From Deltaproteobacteria bacterium (GTDB taxonomy: Bacteria > Desulfobacterota > Desulfuromonadia > Geobacterales > Geobacteraceae): a stretch of DNA of 64,000 nucleotides. This document shows positions 1 through 7,703 of the stretch, piece by piece. The notes beneath the pieces are model-generated. The model ran no database searches. It saw only the letters and a list, made by a program, of their open reading frames with translations, and was not told the DNA's origin. The stretch spans positions 124,001 to 188,000 of the forward strand of contig SBEG01000007.1 of the NCBI GenBank assembly GCA_009668975.1, written 5' to 3'. Position numbers and translations under genes: made by a program. Within the stretch, counting starts at the first letter, position 1, and each line of letters begins with the position of its first letter.

Positions 1-1
1 T

Positions 2-523
2 GCCCGGCAGTTGAGTGTTGACCCGAAGACTGTGCATAGGCACTTGGCCCTCGCGCAGGAGACAACCTCAGAGGTATTTGATGCAACCGAATATTATGCG
101 GAACGGGAGATGCGGAGAAAAAAGTGGCTGGAACTGTACGAATCACAGTCGAGCATAGGAGTGAAGGCGGCAAGAAATCAGGCTCCTGCCCACTACGCCT
201 GGCTTTATCGTCATGACAAGCAGTGGCTAATTGAGCATTGCCCACGGCAGCATCGAAGTCAGGTCGTGAATTTCCGGCTGGACTGGAACCTCCGCGATGA
301 AGAACTTTCTGCAAGGATTGATGAAGCTGTGGAACGAATTAAAAAGCGTGTGAAGCCGGCAGTGAGAGTCTCAATCAGCTCAATTGGCAAGGAACTGGGA
401 GCCTTGGCGCTATTGCAGCGATGTATTGATAAGTTACCTATTACCAAAAGCAGAGTTAATAACTTGCTTGAAACCAAAGAGGATTTTGTGGCTCGGCGGC
501 TGAAAAGAGGTGAGATATGCTAA
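2..523 (+). CDS. tnsD: TnsD/TniQ-family transposition protein, C-terminal part (5' end outside window)
   Basis: The frame is open from the window edge, so the 5' part is missing; the internal TTG at 11 is not a real start. The visible ~173 residues begin with a helix-turn-helix-like stretch (ARQLSVDPKTVHRHL) and continue with the pattern typical of TnsD C-termini: RRKKWLELYES, then APAHYAWLYRHDKQWL, then VRVSISSIGKELG and a final segment ending EDFVARRLK. TnsD binds a specific chromosomal attachment site and recruits TnsABC to insert next to it. The next small gene overlaps its stop codon. Identification is by recognised motif pattern, not by a search. Confidence 0.8.
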   Translation, partial: ARQLSVDPKTVHRHLALAQETTSEVFDATEYYAEREMRRKKWLELYESQSSIGVKAARNQAPAHYAWLYRHDKQWLIEHCPRQHRSQVVNFRLDWNLRDEELSARIDEAVERIKKRVKPAVRVSISSIGKELGALALLQRCIDKLPITKSRVNNLLETKEDFVARRLKRGEIC

Positions 524-753
524 TAAGAAGGAAGGAATTGCTAAATACCGAGGTAATTCAACAGATAGTATGTGATAGATGCGGCCGCACTGCTTCCCCC
601 AAGGATGCCGAGTATGAAGAATTCATACAAATAAGGCACCGGGGAGGATATGCGTCAGTCATTGGCGACGGTACGAACTGGTCTCTGGATGTCTGCCAGC
701 ATTGTTTTGTTAAGGTGTTCGAGAAGTACATCTTGCGATATGACGAGGAGTAA
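517..753 (+). CDS. Small zinc-ribbon-like protein, unknown function
   Basis: A 78-residue protein whose ATG overlaps the tnsD stop codon and has a good ribosome-binding site (GAGGTGA just upstream), so it is probably co-transcribed with tnsD. It has a CDRCG motif near residue 19 and a CQHC motif near residue 60, which look like two halves of one zinc-binding ribbon, with an aromatic/basic central part (FIQIRHRGGYASV). I do not recognise a named family. It could be a Tn accessory protein or simply the first cargo gene. Confidence 0.6.
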   Translation: MLIRRKELLNTEVIQQIVCDRCGRTASPKDAEYEEFIQIRHRGGYASVIGDGTNWSLDVCQHCFVKVFEKYILRYDEE

Positions 754-959
754 AATCTGGCTGTATTGCTCACAGATAATTGAGGCGCAGCCGCCCGTAG
801 AAAGCGGGGTCGTCTCTGAAATCTTTGCATTTGCATCCTGATAAGGCGGACTGTAAAATGAGTAATCCTCATATCACGTCCCTGCCCTTAGCTACCTCCA
901 ACAACAAGCAACCACCTCATAATCTTTCCCCATAAACTCGACGGGGATCAGTTGGAGGG

Positions 960-2141
960 ATGCCCGGCGGTCAAAATTCGGAGCCTGTCCACAGGGAGAT
1001 TATGGCTAAACCATCAGAAACCAGATTTCCGGTCCACCGGATAGACATACAGGGAAGTGTCCATCTTTTGGGTGTCCTGTGGAAGGTCGGGGATTCATTC
1101 CGCTGGGAACCCTCCTCTGGCTCGCAGACTCAACTCCTGCGGCGCGTCCCATGGTTCATCCAGGACTTGCGGCCGGAAGGGTTTGTGGGAAAGGCCTTCG
1201 CGCGTCGCGTGCATCAGGAGTTCGGACTTCCAAAAGATCCCGGATACTGGAATGACAGCCATCTGATGGCTGCATTATCCCGACGAGGTGAAGATTGCAT
1301 GGGAAACCTGATTGTAGGGGAAGAGGCACTCGAGAGATACATCCAGTCACACTTGAATCCAGAACCTCTCATTCCCGCGGCTGAAATTCCGGATGTGTAT
1401 CCTCGTATGGCCCAGGCGGCGCTGGAAGGACGTCCATATGGATCCATAGTCAGCGGCGAACAACCGAAGTTTACCGCAGTTGTTGATCGCAATGGGAAGA
1501 CGGAAAGCGTCTTGGTCAAATTCTCGCCGTTCGTGGCAAGCCCAAGTGGCAGGAGATGGGCGGACCTGCTTTTGTGCGAGCAACTCGCTTCGAATATTAT
1601 TCGAGATGCCGGCATTGCGGCTACCAAAAGCACCCTCATTTTTGCGGGCGATCGAGCTTTTCTGGAAGTGGTGAGGTTTGATAGAGTTGGCCGCTTAGGT
1701 CGTTGCCCCATCAACTCTCTAGGTGTGGTAGATGATGAATTCTTTGGCTATCGGGACAACTGGATAGCCATGGCTGACCGGCTGGAATCTGCAGGAATGG
1801 TGGAGCATAGGGATGCCGAGGCGCTACGATGGCTATGGTCTTTCGGCGTGATGATTGCCAATACCGACATGCATTTCAGCAATGCCTCCCTGATTCTCCG
1901 AGATGCATCCAAACCGACCTTCACCCTGGCGCCGGCCTATGACACGCTCCCCATGCTCTACCGGCCTAAGGAGAGCGATGTCTTGGCCCGGGAGTTCGTT
2001 CCTCCCTTGTCGTCGTTGGACGCCAGGTGGGACGGTACCCACAGGCACGCAAGGATGTTCTGGGAGGCCGCGGCAAATGATGAACGCATATCGGTCGATT
2101 TCCGGGCGATTTGCACCCGGAACTGGGATATGTTGGTCTGA
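960..2141 (+). CDS. HipA-family serine/threonine kinase (YjjJ-like), apparently lacking the N-terminal HTH
   Basis: HipA-family kinases are toxins or regulators that phosphorylate targets such as aminoacyl-tRNA synthetases. The middle contains the ATP-loop-like GEQPKFTAVV. The C-terminal half has the catalytic loop ANTDMHFSNASL and the metal-binding LAPAYDTLPMLY, so the active site appears intact. The segment DLRPEGFVGKAFARR matches YjjJ-type HipA proteins. Those normally carry a winged-helix domain of some 50-60 residues at the N-terminus; here the frame upstream is closed by a stop at 933-935, so that domain is absent. Two starts are possible: ATG at 960 (GGAGG only 1 nt away) or ATG at 1002 (AGGGAG, spacing 3). 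No intact hipB-like antitoxin lies next to it. The 206 bp before it hold no convincing gene. Confidence 0.75.
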   Translation: MPGGQNSEPVHREIMAKPSETRFPVHRIDIQGSVHLLGVLWKVGDSFRWEPSSGSQTQLLRRVPWFIQDLRPEGFVGKAFARRVHQEFGLPKDPGYWNDSHLMAALSRRGEDCMGNLIVGEEALERYIQSHLNPEPLIPAAEIPDVYPRMAQAALEGRPYGSIVSGEQPKFTAVVDRNGKTESVLVKFSPFVASPSGRRWADLLLCEQLASNIIRDAGIAATKSTLIFAGDRAFLEVVRFDRVGRLGRCPINSLGVVDDEFFGYRDNWIAMADRLESAGMVEHRDAEALRWLWSFGVMIANTDMHFSNASLILRDASKPTFTLAPAYDTLPMLYRPKESDVLAREFVPPLSSLDARWDGTHRHARMFWEAAANDERISVDFRAICTRNWDMLV

Positions 2142-2330
2142 TTGTATTGGCAGCAAACATAATCATATTTAGTAGCGCTAAAGGGAATTGAAAAACGTGT
2201 ATCAACGTACTCGTTCAGCGTCTAAATAACGTCGAACCGTCAGCAGTCCCTCGTAGCCAGATGCCATGATGTCCAAGGGTTTCTTGCCCCTAATCGGCTG
2301 TTGGGAGTCTTGACCCACCTGTACACCAAG

Positions 2331-2597
2331 TCACGGTCTTGAGGGATAAGAATCCGAAGTGATTTGTGGATTGACAGAACGCCCGAACAGGTCCCTGCTG
2401 CTGTCTAACGGGCTTCCAGTTCTGTATCGGGAAAGCGTCATCCGGGCGTCGGAAGCAAGCCCCAGGAGGCGTGTTTGGTCATGCAAAGTTAGTTGCCACT
2501 GGTCGAAGAGGACCATTACCATCTTCGCCAATCGTTTTCTGGCCTCCGGGCTGGATAAGTCTGGGGGTGAATTGAAAGTATTGCGTTCCATCTTCAT
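2331..2597 (-). pseudogene. Truncated MbcA/ParS/Xre-type antitoxin
   Basis: The first ~75 residues match the N-terminal helical part of Xre/MbcA/ParS antitoxins ([19 protein letters not shown], then LSRYRTGSPLDSSRDLF). After GRSVN the sequence leaves the family and stops, so the C-terminal toxin-binding half is missing (family members are typically around 120-150 residues). A good ribosome-binding site (AGGAAGG, 5 nt from ATG) shows the 5' end is genuine. The RES-type toxin that normally follows such antitoxins is absent from 2142-2330. It overlaps the diverged tail of the integrase remnant in another frame. Probably a decayed toxin-antitoxin module. Confidence 0.6.
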
Positions 2598-3531
2598 GGG
2601 GCCTTCCTGTTGCTTTTTCCGATGATTTTGCCGATATTAATGCATGTTTATATGTGATGTAGCAGTCCGTTATAATTGCTTTTTGATAAAAATCGAATCT
2701 GTCAAAATCAGTTTTTTTGCCGGTCGTTTTGCCGATGTTCGGAATAATCACGCCTGCACATGATGTGATATATTTTTCGATTTGAAAACAGCAGCCGACG
2801 ATTCCCCTTTGAATGTCTACATCCTGAACTCTCAGGCCAAGACACTCCGTAAGACGCAAACCCCCGCCGTATGTAAGCATGGCCATCAGCTTCATTGTGC
2901 CGTGCAGATAATTGAAAACCTGATTGACTTCTTCAGGAAAGAACACCACGGGCAGCCTTCGTTTCTTTCCGGCCCTGACTGCATCGAGATCGTCAACCTG
3001 CTTCCCCAGACCATGTCGAAACAAGAATAGAACGGAATTCAATGCCTGGTTTTGCGTTGATGCGGCTATTTTCTTTTCAATAGCTAGATAAGAAAGAAAA
3101 CTCCGGATATCATCAGTGCAGAGATCGTTTGGACCTTTCCCATTAACATACTCTTGAAATCGCCTACTCCATCCTGTATAAGTCTTCTCAGTGTTTAGCG
3201 ATAAATGCTTGAGTCTCATCACCTTAATCATTTTTTCAATGATCTGATTCCACTTCTTTCCTTCATCACTTGTCGGTTCAGGGCGTTGCCCGTAACGCGA
3301 AACAAAATACGTATATAACCGTAGAGCCTGTTCAGCTTGCTTGACTTGCCAATCTTCGCGAGAGTTTTCCAGCAAGTGTAGAAACTGTTTTTTCTGGTCG
3401 GCCGGTAGGATTTTGTCCGCGGGAACTTTGCAGGTAGCATAACAGTTTGTAACCCATTTAACATAATAAGGAATTTGCTTTTGCTGGATTGCTCCATTAG
3501 TGACCAGAAATTGCTCAAACCGTGCGAACAT
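2479..3531 (-). pseudogene. intI: Integron integrase (tyrosine recombinase), truncated at the catalytic domain
   Basis: Residues ~95-243 follow integron integrases closely: a SAM-like core-binding domain ([20 protein letters not shown], then [19 protein letters not shown]) and the start of the catalytic domain with the first catalytic arginine in [12 protein letters not shown] (R226). There is an extra N-terminal domain of about 95 residues. Homology stops near residue 245 (about position 2797). The rest of the reading frame is unrelated, so the H-x-x-R motif and the tyrosine nucleophile are missing. The enzyme should be inactive. It points away from the cassette array, the normal integron geometry. 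Tn7 itself carries a class 2 integron with an inactive integrase, a close parallel. Confidence 0.8.
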
Positions 3532-3550
3532 AAAAATCTCCGTTTTTATG

Positions 3551-3567
3551 CAGTTGCGGTATATCCC
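3551..3567 (+). repeat. 17-bp direct repeat in the attI region, copy 1
   Basis: CAGTTGCGGTATATCCC recurs with one mismatch at 3674-3690, immediately before the attI core. Direct repeats that bind the integrase are known in attI of class 1 integrons; these two may play that role, which is inference. Confidence 0.5.
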
Positions 3568-3627
3568 TCTTATTTGGGGGGATTATATTGCATATGTGCG
3601 TCAGAATGTGTCGCATATACAGTTGAT

Positions 3628-3656
3628 TTGTCGTAGATTTTGGATGGAAATAGAAT
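3628..3656 (+). promoter_or_regulatory. Candidate cassette promoter (Pc)
   Basis: TTGTCG (3628-3633), a 17-bp spacer and TAGAAT (3651-3656) form a plausible sigma-70 promoter facing the cassette array, upstream of the attI core. Integrons express cassettes from such a promoter. With the integrase broken, this would be the main driver for the first cassettes. Confidence 0.5.
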
Positions 3657-3673
3657 AAATAGAAAATTAAAAA

Positions 3674-3700
3674 CAGCTGCGGTATATCCCGTAGTTGAAC
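3674..3700 (+). other. attI-like site: repeat copy 2 plus recombination core
   Basis: The second copy of the 17-bp repeat (3674-3690) is followed three bases later by GTTGAAC (3694-3700), which fits the GTTRRRY core used by integron integrases. The first cassette gene starts 24 bp further on, as expected for an attI/cassette junction. Confidence 0.6.
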
Positions 3701-3723
3701 AGCATTAGGAGAAAGGCGATGAC

Positions 3724-4614
3724 ATGGATACTACGCGAAGCTTCTTTAATTCAATAATCGAGAAAATAAAAGGAAACGGTACAACTCCTAGCGAACGTGG
3801 AGTTGAATATTTTCGCTCGGGAGAATATCACAAGGCAATCAAGGAGTTTGGTAAAGCAATCAACTTAAATCCGAAGGACGCGAATGCATATAAAAATCGC
3901 GGTACAGCAAATTTAAATCAGGGTAACTACCAACAGGCAATTAATGATTTCACTGATGCAATTAACTTAAACCCAGAATTTGCTGAGGCATACCATGGGC
4001 GCGGTGTTGCAAATGAAAAAATGGGAAAAAAGCAGCTGGCAATTAATGATTTCAATAAAACAGTCGAGATTAACCCGAAACATCGAAATGCATTCTTTCA
4101 TCGTGGGCAGGTATATTACACATTGCGTAATTACCCCTTGGCGATCAAAGACAATGATAAGGTAATTGAATTAGACCCGAATGTTGCTGATGCTTACTTC
4201 GGGCGCGGTGTCATCAACGCTGAAATGGGAAATGACAAAGATGCAATCAAAGATCTTAACAAGGCATTAGAATTAAACCCGAGGCATACAAGCGCAAATG
4301 ACTTACGCAACTCAATATTATCAAAAGAAGCTGCACTAGCAGAGAAAGCAAGATTAGAGGCGAAAATCGCTTCAACTACCCATCTAATGGGCATTACAAA
4401 ACAGTCTGAAGGAAAGCGAAAACGTCAAGGAATTTCGAGGGAAGTCAAAAACATCGTATGGCGACGTGACGAGGGGCGTTGTGTTGAATGCGGTTCAAAT
4501 CAGCATCTTGAGTATGATCACATCATTCCACACAGTAAAGGCGGAAGTGACACGGATCGAAATATTCAGCTGCTTTGCATGAAATGCAATAGAGCTAAAC
4601 ATGCAAAAATCTAA
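3724..4614 (+). CDS. TPR-repeat protein with C-terminal HNH nuclease domain (cassette 1)
   Basis: A 296-residue protein. Residues ~25-200 are five tetratricopeptide repeats of 34 residues, each ending in a variant of INLNP. These form a protein-binding superhelix. The C-terminus (~238-296) is an HNH domain: CVECG, then YDHIIPHSKGG, then NIQLLCMKCNRAK, with four zinc-binding cysteines and the catalytic histidine present. Between them is a charged linker. It is the first cassette gene and has a ribosome-binding site (AGGAGA). HNH nucleases fused to sensor-like repeats occur in antiphage systems, but no named system is recognised here. The following small gene overlaps its end in another frame. 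Confidence 0.8.
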   Translation: MDTTRSFFNSIIEKIKGNGTTPSERGVEYFRSGEYHKAIKEFGKAINLNPKDANAYKNRGTANLNQGNYQQAINDFTDAINLNPEFAEAYHGRGVANEKMGKKQLAINDFNKTVEINPKHRNAFFHRGQVYYTLRNYPLAIKDNDKVIELDPNVADAYFGRGVINAEMGNDKDAIKDLNKALELNPRHTSANDLRNSILSKEAALAEKARLEAKIASTTHLMGITKQSEGKRKRQGISREVKNIVWRRDEGRCVECGSNQHLEYDHIIPHSKGGSDTDRNIQLLCMKCNRAKHAKI

Positions 4615-4651
4615 ACTCTCTCAGACTCGCCACAGCCCAATGGAGGAAATT

Positions 4652-4891
4652 ATGACTGGAAAAGAATACAAATCCACTGAAGATGCTGTTAAAGACCTGA
4701 CAAGCTCGCTACGACCACTGGGCCGCCTCACTATTTTGGAGCCATCAAACGAAGCATTAGCTAAAAATATTTTCAAAAGACTTAAGGACGCTGGAATTTC
4801 AGCAACAAGGGACGAAATAGAACAAAGTGCCACGCAATTTGGTTGGGATACGAAACAAGCTGAAAAACTCGCTAAGAAATTCGGCGTTTAG
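4652..4891 (+). CDS. Small hypothetical protein (cassette 1, second gene)
   Basis: The ATG at 4652 has an excellent ribosome-binding site (GGAGG, 5 nt upstream), giving 79 residues; a longer reading frame from 4601 would overlap the HNH gene. The protein is acidic/basic mixed, probably helical, with a repeat-like pair of segments (NIFKRLKDAGIS and QAEKLAKKFGV). I do not recognise the family. It shares a cassette with the TPR-HNH nuclease, so it may be a partner or immunity protein; that is inference from position only. Confidence 0.6.
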   Translation: MTGKEYKSTEDAVKDLTSSLRPLGRLTILEPSNEALAKNIFKRLKDAGISATRDEIEQSATQFGWDTKQAEKLAKKFGV

Positions 4892-4931
4892 TCAGTGGAA
4901 CGAGGGTCAGACCATTTGACAAAACCAGGTA

Positions 4932-5025
4932 ATCCAACGTCGAGAACACCGAATATTCAACAAACGGCAGCACCGGTCAGCGGGGAAAAGCCCCCGCAGA
5001 GCCGGTGTGCCTTATCACGTTAAGG
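4932..5025 (+). repeat. attC recombination site of cassette 1 (long type, ~94 bp)
   Basis: It starts with ATCCAAC (fits RYYYAAC) and ends with the GTT core at 5019. The inside folds into a hairpin: GCACCGG pairs with CCGGTGTGC and GCGGGG with CCCCCGC around an AAAA loop. It is about 90% identical to the site at 7600-7693, and the match extends some 20 bp upstream. Confidence 0.8.
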
Positions 5026-5033
5026 CAAAATAT

Positions 5034-5807
5034 ATGTATAAAAACATCGAATTTCTTTATCGGTTTCGACACTTGCAGAATGAGCACCGTGAATGGACTA
5101 AACAGATACTGGTGAATTCGATTTTGTATTTTGCGGATCCGCCGTCTTTCAATGATCCTTTCGACTGCAAGATTCATTATTCAAATAAAGTTTCATTGGA
5201 CGAGCTCAGGCATTATTACACTGGAGTTTTAAAAGAGAAGTTTCCACACCTAAATCGAAAGCAGCTTCGTGAGAAAATAGCATCTGACATACGCGGCATT
5301 AACCGTGATGACTTCATCTGCAAGATGGCAGAAGGAATGCAAGATTCAGCTAATAGGTTAGGAGTTCTTTCTCTATCCGCAACGTGCGAAAACATTTTGC
5401 TTTGGTCACATTATTCTGCAAGCCACACAGGAATTTGCTTGAAATTTCATGCTTCCAGTACGACACCATTTTTTGGAATGGCTCAGAAGGTCAAATACAA
5501 AGACAAATATCCGCAGATTGATGTGCTTACGGATCCAGATGAGCAAGTTGAAGGTTTTCTCCTCACAAAAGCCAAGGACTGGGAGTACGAAGAAGAATGG
5601 AGAATTATTAACCATGAAACAGGTTCTGGAGGTAAACGGTTTCCAGACGAACTTCTGGCGGAGATCATCTTTGGCGCAAGGATGAACATAGAAGATAAGG
5701 AAGAAGTCCTGAGTTGGCTCAGCACAAGAACTCATCCCGTCCATGTATCAGAAGCTCATCTTTCAACAGGAACTTATTCTTTGAAAATTCGGCCGTATGA
5801 GCCTTAA
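5034..5807 (+). CDS. DUF2971 family protein (cassette 2)
   Basis: The reading frame is open from 5007, but that lies inside the attC site. The ATG at 5034, with AAGG from the attC core as ribosome-binding site, gives 257 residues. The segment LSLSATCENILLWSHYSAS followed by GICLKF is the DUF2971 signature, and YEEEWRII is also typical. The family's biochemical role is not established; members are sporadic and often found in mobile or defence-rich regions. It is the only gene of its cassette. Its stop codon is next to the following attC site. Confidence 0.8.
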   Translation: MYKNIEFLYRFRHLQNEHREWTKQILVNSILYFADPPSFNDPFDCKIHYSNKVSLDELRHYYTGVLKEKFPHLNRKQLREKIASDIRGINRDDFICKMAEGMQDSANRLGVLSLSATCENILLWSHYSASHTGICLKFHASSTTPFFGMAQKVKYKDKYPQIDVLTDPDEQVEGFLLTKAKDWEYEEEWRIINHETGSGGKRFPDELLAEIIFGARMNIEDKEEVLSWLSTRTHPVHVSEAHLSTGTYSLKIRPYEP

Positions 5808-5851
5808 CCAAGCGCAACAGCGGTGAACCCGCTGTGCTCTCGGCGTTGAAC
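5802..5851 (+). repeat. attC site of cassette 2 (short, ~50 bp)
   Basis: CCTTAAC at the left and GTTGAAC (a perfect GTTRRRY) at 5845-5851. The arms AGCGCAACAGCGG and CCCGCTGTGCTC pair around a small loop. It overlaps the last codons of the DUF2971 gene. Confidence 0.7.
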
Positions 5852-5885
5852 AGAAGAAAAAGGAAAGAGGAGCTAGAGTAAAAAT

Positions 5886-6536
5886 ATGATCATCGACATC
5901 CTTGTTGAAAAGGCACAAGCAGTCTTGGTTGCGGAGTCTCCTCACAAATGTGAGATTGAAACCAGAATTCCTCTTTCGGGAGAGTCCGGTAGAGTTGTTG
6001 GGCGTGTCCTTATGAATGTTGACTTACCTATTGGTCCACTTTGCCATGACGGCAAGGCTAAGCTTTCAATAGTGAACACCTTTTCTCAGCCAATACAATT
6101 TGACGTTGACGGAGAAGAGTGCCGACCTCTTCTCTTGAAACGGCTGCATTCTGTAGAATATGATAGCTCGAAAAAATACAAGGATGAGATAAAACGTATA
6201 TTACAAGAAAGCCAAGATAAACAGCTACTTGACGATTATGCGAGGAGATTGACAAGAGCGCTCGAAACAGCTCCTAGCAAAAAACTTGTTGTTTGTGGAC
6301 TTATCGCTCAAGCAGTGTTCGAGTGGACTTTTGGCGTGAAAGCAGACATGACTCAATTTGTGGTGCCATTTTGTTTCCAGTTTAAATCCAGTAAGTTATC
6401 AGTTTTTTATGTCTGGCACCCTTCGCCGACTTCAGGGGAAACCGACACAAGTCCATGGGAACTTTCTCTTAATTCCTCAGCGATTGGTAGGCTCAAAAAA
6501 TTTATTTGCCCAATTACACCAAATCAAATCAAGTAA
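5886..6536 (+). CDS. Hypothetical protein, possible uracil-DNA-glycosylase-like fold (cassette 3)
   Basis: A 216-residue protein with an upstream GAGGAG ribosome-binding site. I do not recognise a family with confidence. The segment KKLVVCGLIAQAVFEWTFG, followed later by FYVWHPSPTSGE, is reminiscent of the end of UDG-superfamily domains (a hydrophobic strand, then an HPSP-type loop), but the catalytic motif expected near the N-terminus is not seen. The link is therefore weak. It is the first of two genes in its cassette, followed 49 bp later by a secreted or membrane-anchored protein. Confidence 0.55.
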   Translation: MIIDILVEKAQAVLVAESPHKCEIETRIPLSGESGRVVGRVLMNVDLPIGPLCHDGKAKLSIVNTFSQPIQFDVDGEECRPLLLKRLHSVEYDSSKKYKDEIKRILQESQDKQLLDDYARRLTRALETAPSKKLVVCGLIAQAVFEWTFGVKADMTQFVVPFCFQFKSSKLSVFYVWHPSPTSGETDTSPWELSLNSSAIGRLKKFICPITPNQIK

Positions 6537-6585
6537 AGACAATACAGACTTGAACCAAAATAAAAGCTACACGGGAGATTGAATT

Positions 6586-7560
6586 ATGCTTGAGAATAAG
6601 TTTCGTAGGAATAAACATCGGCAAATATTGACGCTCAACCACCTGCTTTTGTTAGCAGTATTTTCTGTAAGTGCATTTTTTATCATTTTTAGCACAGCAT
6701 CATTTGCTGCTCAGAAAGAAACAGCCAACAGCAATTCAAAAATAGTTGTCCCGCCAATATCCACAGACGAATGGCGAGCCTACCTTTCTGATGTCATTAA
6801 AACAAAGTCTTTGACTCAAGAAAACATCATCCAACTAAATACATTGGCAACCGAATCTATTGGCCAGGCAACGACGGCAATAAATAATGGCTCTTCACGC
6901 GAAGAATCTCTTCGCCTTGTTATTCGAGGGTATTCCATAAGTTGGTATGCATCAGAAGTAGCTCGTGCTTTTCAGACGCCAAAATGGGAAGAATTGAGTC
7001 AAAGTGCCAAGGCTTTGCATTCTGCCATTTCTACTAACATTGACAGCAACTCAATAGACAAGTCATTTGCCAATTTATCTGATGTTTTAGAGGGTTCAGC
7101 GTTTGATATTTTTAAAAAGAAAAAAATATCTAAGAGGGAAAGTGCAGAATTAACCACCGACAATGCCAAAGACAAACGTACACCATTTGAAAAATATGAA
7201 GGTGCGTACCTTGGTAGATATGCGTTGTGCGCAATGACACAGAAGTTAGTGTTTCTGAATGAATTAGCAGAAGATAGAGGTAGAACTCTCGATCCTGAAT
7301 CAATTAGAACAGCGAAAGACGTATTTGCATGCATCGAAAAGGGTTTGGTAGAAATGAAAAAGGAATACAATAACGTACTACGTTTGGTGAAAAAACCAGA
7401 AAGTAAAAAAGCTCTTAAAGAGCATTATGTAGCTGCAATTATGCATGTTAAAGGGACTCACCCGCAATATAAAGAGGATGAGTCAACATACATGGAGAGA
7501 ATGAGAGAAACAAAAAGAAAAACAGATGAATTATGGGTTAGGTTTGAGATCACACAGTAG
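6586..7560 (+). CDS. Secreted or membrane-anchored hypothetical protein (cassette 3)
   Basis: A 324-residue protein beginning with a basic segment, then a hydrophobic helix (about residues 18-41) followed by FAAQKE, which looks like a signal peptide or an N-terminal anchor. The rest is mostly helical, charged and soluble, so it should face the periplasm. No domain is recognised. The start follows GGGAG at a usual distance. No attC lies between this gene and the preceding one, so both appear to share one cassette. It is AT-rich compared with the chromosome. Confidence 0.6.
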   Translation: MLENKFRRNKHRQILTLNHLLLLAVFSVSAFFIIFSTASFAAQKETANSNSKIVVPPISTDEWRAYLSDVIKTKSLTQENIIQLNTLATESIGQATTAINNGSSREESLRLVIRGYSISWYASEVARAFQTPKWEELSQSAKALHSAISTNIDSNSIDKSFANLSDVLEGSAFDIFKKKKISKRESAELTTDNAKDKRTPFEKYEGAYLGRYALCAMTQKLVFLNELAEDRGRTLDPESIRTAKDVFACIEKGLVEMKKEYNNVLRLVKKPESKKALKEHYVAAIMHVKGTHPQYKEDESTYMERMRETKRKTDELWVRFEITQ

Positions 7561-7599
7561 ACAAGAGATGCTTCGAGGAGGCATTTGACAAAACTTGTA

Positions 7600-7693
7600 A
7601 ACCAACGGCGAGAACACCGAATATTCAACCAACGGCAGCACCGGTCAGCGGAAAAAGCCCCCGCCGAGCCGGTGTTGCCTTATCACGTTGTGC
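7600..7693 (+). repeat. attC site of cassette 3 (long type)
   Basis: Nearly the same as the site at 4932-5025: shared GAGAACACCGAATATTCAA, the CACCGGTCAGCGG arm, the CCCCCGC arm and the CCTTATCACGTT end. The GTT core is at 7687-7689. Two such similar sites suggest that cassettes 1 and 3 came from the same integron lineage. Confidence 0.8.
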
Positions 7694-7703
7694 AGAGGAT
7701 AAA

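Noticed and set aside
2142..2330. Possible further attC or RES toxin gene beside the antitoxin remnant
   Set aside because: Some GTT/AAC words are present but no pairing arms, and no RES-domain motif in any frame.
3590..3625. Possible LexA box before the integrase (CTGTATATG on the minus strand)
   Set aside because: Only one half-site is present; the second CAG half is missing at the right distance.
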